A program made the translations under genes and the position numbers. Positions 27,009 through 40,800 of a stretch of 64,000 bases of DNA are shown one piece after another. The notes under the pieces are model-generated. The model saw nothing but the letters and a program-made list of their open reading frames with translations. It did no database searches and was not told the DNA's origin. Source of the DNA: Pomacea canaliculata (Eukaryota > Mollusca > Gastropoda > Architaenioglossa > Ampullariidae); contig NC_037592.1 in assembly GCF_003073045.1 (NCBI RefSeq), positions 6,499,924 through 6,563,923 on the forward strand. The letters run 5' to 3'. Each line of letters starts with the position of its first letter. Position 1 is the first letter of the stretch.

Positions 27009-28876
27009 TCACATTAAAATACTTTGCACAGCTGCATCAAGATCATCGTCCATTCCCTCTGTGCCACTAGCAAGGTTCCTCACCCTTTCTTCCTCGGCAC
27101 TACACCCTTCGCCAGCATCGTCACTATCATCGCACTCCTCCTGGCTGTCTGGTATGTCACTGTTTGTCACTGTACCTTCATATTCTCCCGTGATCCCTTC
27201 AAGCGATCCAAACGGTTCAGCCTGACAATGACCATACCCCTCTCCATTTTCCCCAGACCCCCCACTGCTGTTCAAAATGCTGTTGATGGCATGTCGCATC
27301 TGGGCATTCATCATGCTGCCTTGGGGGTCTGTGCCATCAGATTCAAAGGACCCTTCCATTTCATTGTCAGATCCAATATTAAACATCCTCTCTGTCTCAA
27401 TCAGGTTTGAGGGGATGTGGCCTGGGAAAGCTGGTGGTTGCATACTGTTTATATCTACTGGAAGAGGACTATGAACGCCAAAGTCACTAAGATCAACACT
27501 ATCGGAGTGGTGGTGACCAGCCTGTTGTTGCAGCTGCTGATGGTCCAATTCCATATCTATTATGCTGTCTATGGCAGACTCCATCTCCGAAGCAGAGCTT
27601 ACTGAAACGTGTGCTCTGGAGACAGAGCTGCTCCCTGAGCTAGAGGAGTTAGATCGTCTGTGCAGCCTGCTTGCATCTTCCGAGTGACTAATAAAAGCTT
27701 GTCTTTGGCTATTGCTGCCTATGGACTTGTAATGTTTCTGATTTAACAGTCCTTCATTACCTTCTTGCTGGTTGCATTTTTGAACATCCTTGCATTCCAC
27801 GACTGTTCCATCGTGTCTAGATTCAGAGGCCATATCTCGTACTCGGTCTGGCACTATACCAATATCTGAACTGGATGCACCACAGCCTGAAACATCACCG
27901 TTGTTATCCCCTGAACAATCTATCAACTCTCTTTTAGCAGCTGAATGGTCACGAGCACCAGAATCACCACTATCACAAGATGCATGTTGGTGGTATTTGT
28001 GCCTACTTGTGTCTGCACTTTCATGCAAGTTTCCATGTTTTCTCTTGCGAGAACTGCCACCAGCTGAGGCTCTGTTTACCACACCAATGCCATACTCCTG
28101 TGAGGTCTTCTCACTCAGCCTCTCCAATTTTACACTTAAAGAAGTCCTGCTGAATTTGTCCTTTTCTTCCACCTTGAACTCTTTATTGACCACTGAACCA
28201 TACATAGAATCATCTATCCCTTCTTTTTTTATCTCCCTTTTGATTTCAGATATCTTTAAGTCCAAGGCAGGAGAGGTGATTTTTGTGTCCTTGCTACTCT
28301 CCTTGGAACCCTCTCTTGATCGAGTTCGCAATTTACGATGGTCAGATTCTGATGATTTTTGTCGTTCTAATGCCAGCCTGCTTGTAAAACCCTTCCCATC
28401 ATTGCGAATGACCAGTTTGACCAGTCCCCGGGATGGTGCAGATGGAGATGGAGATGGAGCCACAGGAGATGGAAGTCCGCTTTTCCCACCTGATGACGGA
28501 GCTTCAAATGAATCATCATGGCTTGTGTTAGCAGAACTGACCTGCTCATCACTTTGCTCAGATGGTGCGCCAGCATCATCTCTGTCTTCCATTTCAAAGC
28601 TGTCATACGTAGCACAGTTTTCATCATCAGCACCATCATCATCATCATCATCATCATCATGATGTCTATGATCGCTATCAACATCGTCACCTGTGTTTCC
28701 GCTCTTGTTCCCATGCTCTTCCTCCTCCTCCTCTTCCCCTGCATCACTCTCATCATCAATCTCTTCATCTTGATCATACTCCTCTTCTACTTCCTCCTCT
28801 TCTACTTCCTCCTCCTCTTCCTCCTCCTGGGGGTCCTTCTTCAGGAGGTATTTCGTTGGCATCGGCACAAAAACAT
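27009..28876 (-). CDS. BICRA: BICRA terminal exon: acidic tract and C-terminal motifs
   Basis: This last coding exon encodes about 622 residues. It opens with DVFVPMPTKYLLKK, followed by about 60 mostly Glu/Asp residues, including a poly-Asp run encoded by an (ATC)n repeat near 28629-28665 on the plus strand. Next are the LVKLVIRND motif (equivalent to TKLVIR in human BICRA) and a Lys-rich KISEIKREIKKE segment. It ends with three related motifs: AIDSIID, AINSILN and AVQSILM. The last forms the very C-terminus before TGA. Human BICRA has one such motif (SAIDSILNL). The acceptor is a consensus ctattacag. Confidence 0.88.
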
Positions 28877-31800
28877 CTGTAATAGATGTTTGCAAACAGT
28901 TTCATCAAGAAATCAAATATTAATACTCGCAAGCCCTGTATTCATAATTAACAGACTGGCATTATATATTTTTAAGAACTACTTATGTTAACCCTGATCT
29001 CTCTCAGAGAGTTCATACTTTGAGCAAGTGTATTACACGAAATGAGAATTCTAAAACAAAGCAGCTTCTAACCAAAGTTTGTTGCTTACTTTATATCTCC
29101 AAACAATAAGCAAAAAATGAAATTATTTTGTGCTAAATAACTCTGTCCCCTCTAAGTTATGCACTGTTGTGCTCTTGTTCATGAGCACACACAAACTCAC
29201 CTATGCATGCGAATGCACACGCACGCACACAGCTTCTACATATAAGATTTAAATCTTACCTGGGTCCTTCTCAATAATTCTTTTTTCGTCTTTAAGTACA
29301 TTATGCATATCTTGGTTCATCATTCGCTGAATGAATACCATTTCGGACGATGGAAACCCTCGCTGTGCAAAAGAAGACAAACCTTATCATTTCCAACTGT
29401 TGGGTGGGAAAAATGCCTACTCACCAAACAAAAACAAAATGATGTAGCATGTTAACAGTACAAATCTGGAGGACTATAATCAAGTAAATGAGAAAGAAAC
29501 TATGGTGCTCGTGTACTATCTATACCACAAGGACATTTACAATACAAAACTGCTATGGCAATTATTTCACTCTTTAAAGCTTCGTCAAATATTTCAAATA
29601 CAGGAAAAAAAAAACATTTCTCAGAGGCTGAGCAAAACACTTAAAAAATTGAGCCTGAAAATCATTCCTTACCGTGCTCTCCTGCAGTAGTAGCAGGCGA
29701 TACTTGGCTAACATTGTATCTTTCTTTTCTATGAGCTCCTCAGATATACTCTCAAAGTCATCATCAGCTGTCAGAAAGAGAAACGAAACTCATTAGATGC
29801 CCTAATTAATGTATGAGTTACTGCACATTGAAATGATCGCTGTCCTCACTGCATGTTTACATGCTCACCTTGTTCAAATTCTTCAGGAGAAGGGCCTGAG
29901 AACTGAAATACATGATAACGCAGGAGACGACGGCAAGCCTCACGGCTAGTGTGGAATCCACTTTTCGTGTCTGGTGCCAAGGCATTTGCCTGGTCTCTGC
30001 TCAGCTGCTGATGGATTCTGGTATTAAATAAAAGCAACATTTAATAGGCATTACAAAGTTTACATAAAAGCTACTTTTCATGTGAAAAATCCTGATTAAA
30101 AAAATGCTTGAATGTCACAAGCTTGAGTGGTTAGGGTTGTGACAAAGTGTTGGCTTCTTCAAAAATTATTTTACTAAGAATTACTTCCCTTAAGGAGATA
30201 AAAGAGACAACCAATCAGGTATTGAAATATCTGAAAGTCGGCAACGAGTCAGCTAGTCAAGAGCCATGATTGAGACAACTGCCAGTTAATTGAATTAACA
30301 TGCATTTGTACGTAAACAGCCAAAAATGAGTAATATTTGAAGTATAATGTATATTCTAATAAAATATTTTATTCTTTGGCTCTTTACGTTTGTATATATT
30401 GTGCAAATAATTTTTTTTCAAATTTCTGCCTCAAAGCCTACTTTCCTGACAGGAGCTCTCTCCATTTCATACAGTTACCATCTTTCATTTGAATTAGTTC
30501 AAAAAAAACAAACTATATTTCTTGCTAATCTTATTGTTTAAACTTTTTTTATTTAAAAAAAGGACTTTGAAATGGGGTGTCAATGATAGATGTTTTTAAT
30601 GTAGGTTAAAAGGCATCAATATTGGAGCACATAATACTTTGCAACATCGCTATCATTCAACCGCACAGCTTTTCATCTGTACAGGAGTTGATTTCCAAAA
30701 AAAGCCACTGCCTAGTGTGCATGCGAATTCTTGACAATGAGTCTTAAGTCACCATTCAAGCCAACTATTCAGAACACTGGCAACAAGACTTACTCTGAAG
30801 ACCTCCCATGCCACTTAAACCAGAGGCTTAGTACTTGTGACTGTCACATGACAGGAATGTCATTACACTGAGTTTATAAAAGATCTGAAGTTATCCAAGA
30901 AGAGGGTGTAATCATGATAGCAAGACCGGATCAAATTTCTGACAATATACTGAAAACCTTTAACAGTAAAATGAGAAAATGTCACAAACCATGCTCCAAC
31001 TGATAAAGGAATAAATGTTCAGGAAAACTAAAATTTTTCAATGATAATACTGCTTAAAGGAATTTCAGAGGTAGGCAGATCTGAATATGGCACTACTCCA
31101 AATAGACTGATACCGTGTTTATCTAAATATCTAGTAACACCTTGATAACAGAGACAATAAGCTATGGAGCAATGGCGCGATACTCACAATGAAACTTTGG
31201 GAATTTCGACTCTTTTGCAAGGGCTTGAATTTTGTGTTGACTGGCAGGGTTCTGCTTTTATGTGACTATTTTCCAATGCTTGCTGGAAATAGACACCAAA
31301 GTCATATATTCACATGTCAGCATGATGTATAAAGGATGATGTTTTAAATAACATGCCCACTAGACAAAAACAAAAAAAAAAAAACCCCAAAAAAATGAGA
31401 ACAGTTAATGAACCTTTCTTTTGAGAAAGAAATGATTAGAACCAAATGGGCAAAACTAAAAAAAAAAAAGAAAAGAAAATCAACAGGGAGACAATATTAT
31501 GGAGAAACTGCCATCAAAACCATACATCACCAGTTTCTCTTCAGAGTTTTTACCTGCACAGTCAATGGTAAATTCTCCAGTTGCTTTGGCATGACTGCAG
31601 CTGCTGAAGAGGCAGTCACAACCTGCAATTTCTTCCCTGCATCACTGGACACTGCTGCAACAACTGTGGGTGCTGCGACTGCTGCTGCACTGATGCTGGT
31701 TCCTGATGCAGAATGCACAGCTGCGGCCTGTAACAGGAAACAAAAGGGAGATTCTGTTTACTTGGATGTTATAAGTCTCAACAATAAAAAATTCTGACAA

Positions 31801-34800
31801 CTTTGAAATCATTTCTAGACATAACATGCTGAATTTGAGTTTGGTACCTGAGTTTGTGTCTGCAAGGCATTTTCAGTCCCACGTTGCAGTTTGGCCAAGA
31901 TGTGCTGCTGAGACTGCAAAAAAGCCTGCTGTTGTTCTAGTGACATCCGTGACAAGTGGAGCTCCAGCTTTTCCTGCTGACTGGGTGTCAACTGCAGCAT
32001 CATCACCTGATTGGCAATCTGGAGATGAACATGAATCGAATTATATAAAGATTAAAAAAAGCTGTAGGAGGTGAGGTCACCACCTCCATGTAAATATAAA
32101 TCACAATGACATCAAGAGGTATTAATCAAATCCAAATCAAATTAAAAATTGTTTGTACAAGGCATAGTCCAGGAGAAATTTTTATTTGGCTCACATGTAT
32201 TTGGACGCATGTATTCCACTGGTGCAGAGTATGTGATCACATAAAAATTGCTTGTTTTCAACTCAAAGAATTTTATGGACCAATAGAAGCCAATTTTAAA
32301 TCAGAATTTAAAAAAAAAACTTTTCCATTAGAATACATTTGTGTAAATAAGTGGTACCGACTAAAAACTGCCAGCATTGCAGTGGCTATTTTCCATGTGT
32401 ATCATAATGTATTTTGATGGTTGGGACAATATTTGTGCTCTTATTTGCAAGCATTTACATTACTATTGATATATGTGTGTTTGTATACAGTCAAATCTCC
32501 TTACTATGCCACCTACCGGGACCGAGCAAAAGTGGCATAGTAGCGAGAGTGGCATAATACGGAGGGTTCGTAAATACGGCTTTATTTGCTCAAGTTACCC
32601 GTCAGTCCAAAGCTCTCAAGAATAGTCGGCTGGCGCTAGCTGTCTCCTCTCATTCTCCCCCTCACCTCTTCATCCTCCACCCCTCCCAACCACATCCGCA
32701 CACCTGCATCCTGTCGCTAGTCGACCCCCTCCTGCTCTCCCTCTGTCATGTGACTGTCACCCGGCCAGCGACCTACCCCCATCGCCACCCTCCACCCTCC
32801 CTGTGTGCGTGCTATGTTCCATCCACCTAACTGCAATGTCCCACACTACCATAGAGTATAATAATCGAGCACTGCGTGGAATTTCACAACTTGTGCCTTT
32901 TAACAATCACACAAAAGTGGCATAGTAGCGAGAGTAGGGGTGGCATAGTAAATTTTTTTTTACATTGAATTTATAGTCGGGACCGAGCAAAAGTGGCATA
33001 ATACCGAGAGTGGCATAGTAGAGAGATTTGACTGTATATATAATGAAAATACTTTAATATTTAAAAAAATAAAATTTAACAGATTTAAAGTGTAATAAAA
33101 GATGATGGAAAAAATTCATCAACTTTAAAGTGATGTAGCTTGAACCATGTGCAAAATACCCAGCAGATACCCAAGTTTGCTTTAAGAAAGCATTTTCTGC
33201 TCAATCAGGTGATGTACAACTTTGAACTGTCAAAGGACATGGCAGAAAAAGGGCACTCCTTTAACATTTAAAACGGACTGCTTCTGCAGCTAGATCTTTT
33301 GAAGGAATTACAGCTGCAAAAAGCTGGGATGGTGATCTTCCGTTGAACTCCTTGTGATACAGCATTATTTAACAACTTCTAGTTGTTCTACAAAAGCATC
33401 TAAACATCTGTAGGGTAGAGAGGCTGAAACTGAGAGAACTGGTGATGCACAATATCAGTCAGTGACCAACAAAGCAGATAAGAGGATGAATGAACTGGCT
33501 GTTGTGGTATGACAGAAATAAAACTGACCATTCCAAGCTTTAAATCCAAGAGATTCAATGCTTTGTTCTTACAGCTGCCAGTCTGTTTATTTTAGACAAC
33601 ATGCCATTGATTTCTTGCAATCTTGCTGGTCAAGAAAAAATAAAAAGGTTGGAAAAAGTGCTGCAGGTTGGAAAGGATACTCTTATCTTTTCTGTTCTGG
33701 TAAGATTGTATAATACTGTTGTTCAGATGCATAACAGCAGAAAGAAGGGAGAAATAACAGTGTGGCATCCATCTTTATGCAAAATCTGCCTCTAATGTTC
33801 AGCTTTTCTCCTACTGATAGCTCTGGAAAAACTTTTGGAGTTAAGTACTCAGGACAAGAGTTTAGGAGGCTGTTGTTCAACAACCAACAGCGTATCTTTT
33901 GCCAGATGGGTGTTTTCACGCTTTAACAGACCAGACTGTCATTGCAAACCTCCAGCATTCCAAGCTTCATAATCTTCTTGGCAACACGGACATATCTATC
34001 TTTACACCAAGACATTCTATGATACATCACCACAGTGTACTCAACATGCTTAAGTGGAATAAAGCAATTACAGACTGGTCTGTGAAAAAAATATCTGCTG
34101 ATGAATAGAGGCCCCTCTTACATCTGGCAACGCAGAATGCACCAGGTCTCAGGCAGCACCATCAAGATCAAGATCATAATGTTATCACTTTTAAGAGGTG
34201 GTGTCTTGAACAATAGAGTCTGAAAATTGAAAATGAACCAAAAAGAAATAATGCAGATTAAAGGCTGAAATAACAGCACACCTTGCAAAGCACGTGCTTT
34301 GGCACCTTTTCCAAAAAAGAAATTCCTGCCATCAAGGAAAATGTGCACTACCTAAGGACTGTTCTCAGCTTCCAGCCTGAACACCTTAAACTGTCTAAAC
34401 TGTCTAAACCGTTGTCAGAGGATGGAGAAAGTCTATCCCTTCCCAAATGTTGGATGCAGTGGTATGCAACAAAGCAGTGCTAGCACCGACTCAGAATGTG
34501 GTGAATTTCTGCCTGTCTTGAAGCAATGGTGGCTAATCCTGATTCAATATCATATCCTGTTGTTTACATTTACATAAGGACAGATTGCTGCAGTTTATTA
34601 TAACACTTTCCACTTCGGGAACATTTTGTATTTATAAATGAACATGACACAAAGCAAAACAATTTTTGACCAAAACTCAAAACTGTAAAAAAAAATATAT
34701 ATGTATCTGTATATGATTTCAGTATTCCTCAAGTATCCAATAATGGTCATATCTGGAGCGTAGCCAAAAACCACAACCTTCATCCCCCACCCCAAAATGT

Positions 34801-37800
34801 TACTATTGCTAGACAGGTGTTTTTATTAATGTTTCAAATATGAGCCAATGTCTAGATAAGAAATCACAGCTGTTTTAAGCTTGCTACTTTTTCCATTTGA
34901 AAGATTGACGAATTTGTGATATTTCGAGTCCTTATAGGAGAACTCGCAAGTCTGTAGAAAAAATCAGGAGAGTACTTTATTGGTTGAAGTAAATGATGTT
35001 TATGGCGTATTTAGTAAACATTATCTTTGAAATGGAGTGCTTGAAAAATGTTTTCACACAAAATGATCAAGAAAACTCCCCTCCTCCCTCCAAATTTTGA
35101 TGTGTTTTCTTCAGTATTTCTTTCTGCAAACTAAATTTTCAGTCACTTGAGTAGAAAGTCAGTATTGATAACTTCTCACATAAAGTTCTAGGTGACTTCT
35201 AGGATTTCAGGATGTTGTATACGAGAAGTTTAATCATGGTCCAAATAGTTACGGCTGTGATGCAAATCACAAACTTAGAACAGCAATATCTGAAAAACTA
35301 ACAGAGATAAATACTAAGGTTTTGTTTAATTTTTCTTTTGTTGTTCTGATAATTTCATGTCAACATAAAAATACTTTAGTTTATTCCTTGTTACTCCTCG
35401 AGGTGCATAAGGCCGCAACATCACCTCTCCAGCGGACCCGGTTTTGGGTAGCCCCACCACCCCACCCCATCAGCTGAGCCCATAAAAATAAACATTTTTG
35501 AAAACCTAACCTTGTATGCCAGTACCTGCTAAGAGAAGGCCTAGAAATATCGACCTTTAGCTCTGCAGCTGAGTAAACTCCATACAAAACAGACTTTGTC
35601 AGAACACCCAAAGAACACACCTTTATCTGCACAGGCCTTGGTTCACTGGGTGGCAGACTTGTGACTGCCATCACATGCTGCACGGAGGGTGATGACTGGG
35701 GTGCTATAGCACCAACTTTAGCAGTAGTCATCACTGCAGTAGCTGTCCCTTTGCTCACGACTGTAACCTGATTATTGTAATACAGACACTTTCAATAACC
35801 CTTGTCTGTTAGTCACAGCATGCATAGTGTAAGTTTTAAACAGATTCATACACTTTTAAGATGGATATTACACTTCACTGGCTTTCCTTATGTTTAAAAA
35901 TTTAAAACTACACCAAACTTAACAAACACCATAAACAGAATGCTTTAATCTATTACTTCTGTTGTTACTTGTGTATTTTTAACAACTGCTAAGAACTGTA
36001 TCAAAACAAAGGTATTTTATCAAGATCTCACCTTGTGTGGTGACTGCAGCAGCACCTGTTGAGGGGTAGCACCTGCTGGCCCTGTCATGCCTGAAGAAGA
36101 CTGCCCAAAATGAACATGCACAACTCCAGGCTGACCTGCAACCATGCTCCCCGATGCTTCTACTGAAGGCTGTTGTCCTGAAACTGTCATCACCAAACCA
36201 GCTGTAGATGTCTGTCCACCCATCTGGCAGCCAGCTGCACCAAGTGGTCCACTGACACTGGTCTGTACAGACCCTGCCACAAGCACTGGCTTGGTCTCTG
36301 ATGTCATGCCACCCTGTATCATCTTCAGACCAGGTTCTGTCTTAGCTGGCAGCAATCTTAGCTTGCCAGACACACCAGAACTGCCTTTAGGCTGGATTTG
36401 CAGAGTAGAAGTTGACAAAGGTTTGACGTCTGCCCCATGCAAATCCTGCTGCTGTACTGACTGAAAGCTGGTCAACTGTGCTGGGGCAACCAATGGCTGC
36501 CCAACCATGTTAGGTGAAATTCTGAAGGGAGTCTGCTGGCCAACGGCAACACTCTGTTGCTGCTGTTTCTGAGAGTTTATGGCATTCCGTAGCTGGTTTT
36601 GTGCCTGACACACTAACTTTCTTCGCTGCATATCCAATTGCTGAAGCTGTATACGCTCTGCCTCTGTAAGGGAGCTTGGGGGTTTTTTTTGCAGACGAGT
36701 TATCTCTGTCTGGATGTTCAGAAGAGTGCGTTTCTCTTCCAAGCTCAGTTGAGGATTGGGCACCAAGGGCTTGACAGACACATTTGGTGGACCCTGTTTA
36801 CCTCCTCTACTATGCACACTTGTAGTGGTTCCTGTCCCTACCCCTGCATTTGATGTGATTGCTCCTTTCTGCACAAATCCTATAGTAGTGGTAGTTGCCA
36901 CAGCTGGAAGACCAACTGTGGCAGTGTTAGTCTGGCTGGAGGCAAGATAAGTAGAGTTAAGCAAGCCTGCCTGCAAAGCTGTACCCTGGAGAGAGATTCC
37001 TGACTGGGAAATAGTGACAGTGACTGGGGTAGAAGATGCAGTTGTCATGCCTAACTTGGATAAATCTTTGGTGCTGCTCAGTACAACAGGCAACGCAGGT
37101 TCTTGATCTCTTGAAGCTTCCTTTTTCTTCTTCTTTTTCTTTTTTGTTGGCTGTTGAGGTGGTGGTGGAAGTTGTGGCGGTGGTGAAGGAGTGGACTGCA
37201 GTTGTGGAGTTGCACTATGATCTAACGTCACGCCGCCAAACATGTCCATGTAGCTGTCATCAGGCTCAATGCCACTGGTGATCAAAGCCTGTGATAATAT
37301 ATTATCAAAGACACCAGGTTGGGAATTGGACGAAGTCACTGATGAGTTTAGTTTCTTTGATTTCTTGCTCTGATTGCTACTTATTGCATTTGCTGCCTGA
37401 ACAGAGGTGGGCAGACTGCTGGCAACTGTACTCCCAGTCACAACAGGTGAAGATGACATCATTTGAGACTGGGGCTGCAGCTGCTGCTGTTGTTGCTGCT
37501 GGATGACAAACTGTTGCTGTGGTGAAGTGAAGGCCTGTGAAAGCTGAAACCTCTGCAAGCTTTGTAGCTGCTGGAGGTTCAGATTCTGACTGGGCAAGTT
37601 AAGAGTTACTGTATTGGGCTTGCTGCTTGCCTGAAAAGCAAAAGCAAAACTTAAAGCCAAAGTTCTTAATTCCATGCTTTTGGTCTGCATTAGTGCAGCC
37701 TGCTTGCTAATACAAATATAGTTATTTCAGTATACTGCAGAACAAATTTGCAAATCTTCCACCACAGATTGCGGAGAGAGGGGAAAGGAAAAAATGAGAA

Positions 37801-40800
37801 GATGAATCCTGTCTGTTGAAATTTCAATAATGTACTAAAGAACAGTAAGTTTACTGTAGAGCATGGATGACCCTGTCTAATGAATTTTCTGCATAATTTT
37901 ATAAAGATACCCCCACCAAGTTCAAGATAAAGTTAGAAAAATAAAATTTGTCCAAGTCTTATTCTGTGATACCCATCAGATGACCTCATAATTAGAGGTT
38001 TAGAGTCAACAAATACTCTTTGTCTGGTTAAGTTGATGAAGAAAGCAATCCTAACAGCCGGCCAGTTTCAATCAAAGAAAGAGAGCTGCAGAGAGACCGT
38101 GGGGGAAAAAAAAATTAGGCTCCACCTGAGCAGCTTGCTGTCCAATGAGACGAACCTGTTGCACACTCTGATTGCCACTCATCACTTGTCCAAGCAAGAC
38201 TCCACTACTGACAGGAGTCTGCATCTGACCCTGCTGGGGTGCACCTGTGGTTGGTTGACTGACAAGTCGAAGAGATTGTGTCCCACCCCCAGCAATGAGC
38301 TGCTGCAGCTGCAGGTTCTGTGCTGCGCTTGTTTGTGCTACAAGCTGCTGAGGGACCTGCAATGTAGGTTTCACACATCAGAGGCTGTCATACATTCTCA
38401 AAATGACATCCAATGCTCTTGCACTTATTTCTCCCCCTCAGATCCTACCTGGTTACTTTTTAAAAAATAATCAAAATGGAGATGTGAAGAATATTTTTAA
38501 AAAAACAACATGCCTGGGCTGAGGTCATATTCACTGTCTGAGCTGTAGAAGCAGTTGTCTGAAGATGCTGTGCAGACTGCTGTAGAAGAGGTGATGGTGT
38601 GACTGTCCGCAAAATAAGATTGGTCTGTCCCGGTCCCGCCTGTATGTTTGTGCCGCTGACTGCTGCACGCTGTATGAGAATTTGCTGCCCCTGCGGTCCC
38701 CCCAAGTTGACCAGACTGAAATTTGGTTGCTGCCCACTCACACTTCCACTACCTGCAAATAACAAGCCTATAACATACAACATGAAAAGACGATACTTTC
38801 TCATTTTAAGTTTCTAAAATTTACACTAAGGCGTTCCTTGAGGTATCATACAAATGTCATTAAAAAAAATTTTATTTATATGGGCAACCAAAGGGGTGAT
38901 CAGAAGGCAGGTCATCATAAGATCTACACCTGAAACACATGCATGTCTTTCTTGCTGACTGGTGTTATACTATAAATGTGAGCATCAGAATTTCATGTCC
39001 TTACCAACCAGACCATCCACCCACACAACCTATCCCTACCTAATGCAACATTTCCTGATGCCTGGCCCAAAGACTGCCCCAGGCCGAGACTGGAGAGGGA
39101 GCTCAAGTTGAGCTGACCAGGAAGCTGCTGTCCCCCTGCTGGCGCCTGGATGAGAAATTTTCCTTGCGCCGTCTGAATTAAAGCTCCCTGCACAAAATCA
39201 TACCACAAAGAAACTGCTAAGTATGCTGCCACATATCTAGTAAAACTAACTACAGTAAAATTTAGAGCCTTCTCATATGACAACTTAGACGATATTCAAA
39301 AACATTTTGCACTGCAGGGAAGGAATTCATTGGATTTTCAGGCTACAAAAAATATAAGCCACAAATAGGTATATCAGAACATTTTCACACTTAGACACAT
39401 GCTTAGCTTGAATGTGTACTGATCAAGATAAAACTCCCCGCAGACATTTCGTCATTTTGTGCACCAGAATCAGCATGTGATGTTTGTACCCTCCTCTCCC
39501 ACCTCCCATCCAAACACATTTTCTTCAGTTACCTGAAGATTTAGCTGGTTGGGTAAAACGTGAGCCACATTGACGTTCACCACATTAGGGTTCTGAATGA
39601 GTGCATTTTGCGTGTGGACAATATTAGATCCGTGCGATGCCAGAACTGCATGGCCCTGCAGCAAGTTGTTTTGTTGTGCTGTCTGGTTTGTGACAAATCC
39701 TTGTAAAGGCATCTAAAAAAGAGACAGGAAAAAAACACTTTAAGAGACCCTTTAACTCTGGAACCCACGATATCGGACTGATCCTGTTTCTTCAATGTAA
39801 TGAGCTTAACTATTTAAAGAAACTGTAGAATGAACTGACATGTCTGCCAAGAACATTCACAAAGTAGCCTTATGAGTTATTTATCAGCTGTGCATCACAC
39901 ATAACCAATGAAAATTTCTGGTGTTAATGACAATCGATGTTTAAAATTTTTAAACTATGTAATGCTACTACTATGTAACATACAATATCACTTATTTAAG
40001 CTATGTCTACAGCATAACTACCTGCTGGGAGATCTGAGATTGAGGCAACTGCAAAAAGTTAATGCTTGATGGAGCTGCAGCAGTTACAGTTGCACCAGTA
40101 ATGTGCTGCTGACTAGAAGGATGACTGATCGTTGTTATCTGGGGCTGCCCTGATGCTGCTGATAAAGCCTGATTAGGGGTCAGTGTACGGCTCAAATGTG
40201 GTCCTGGACTCTGGCTAGGTGTGCATGGTCCACTGACAACAGGTGAAGATGAAGACATGAACTGGCTTGGGGCACCATTTATAGTGGTGCTGCCAGCAGA
40301 GGTCTGCGTAAGATGGCCTTGACCCTGAGTCAGATGTATAGATGTAGCTGTGCCAGGAGTTGTTTTGAGAATAAACTGGGACCCAATCTGCTGTTGTCCC
40401 AACCTGAAAAAAAATTTTTTTTTTTAATGGCAAGTTAAATGTGGAAGAAATATGTAAACATAGGTCAAACATTAAAAAAGTACAGAAACATCTTTAGTCA
40501 TGAATTAATGAGCCTATAGCACCTGGTCAATGGACTGAAATTTCTAACCCATACAGAGGTTGAGGACACACATTTCCCTGACCATGAAAATGATGACCAA
40601 AATTACTCTCCCAATTCAACAGCAGTATTAACTAAAAATTGAAATAGCATTATATCATGTAATAATCTCTCTCACCCTTGAAGTATGGTTTGATTTTGCA
40701 AGACCTGATGAGCAGAGATTCCCACTGCATCAGAGGCGGACACAATTTGTTGTGTTGGCTGCTGCTGCCCCATGGCCAACAACTGCAGTCCCCCCATGTT

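Noticed and set aside
28518..28991. Plus-strand frame of 157 codons opposite the BICRA terminal exon (also 27790-28662, 290 codons)
   Set aside because: These are antisense shadows of the acidic BICRA exon. The poly-Ser and poly-Ile/Leu content arises from the complement of Asp/Glu codons.
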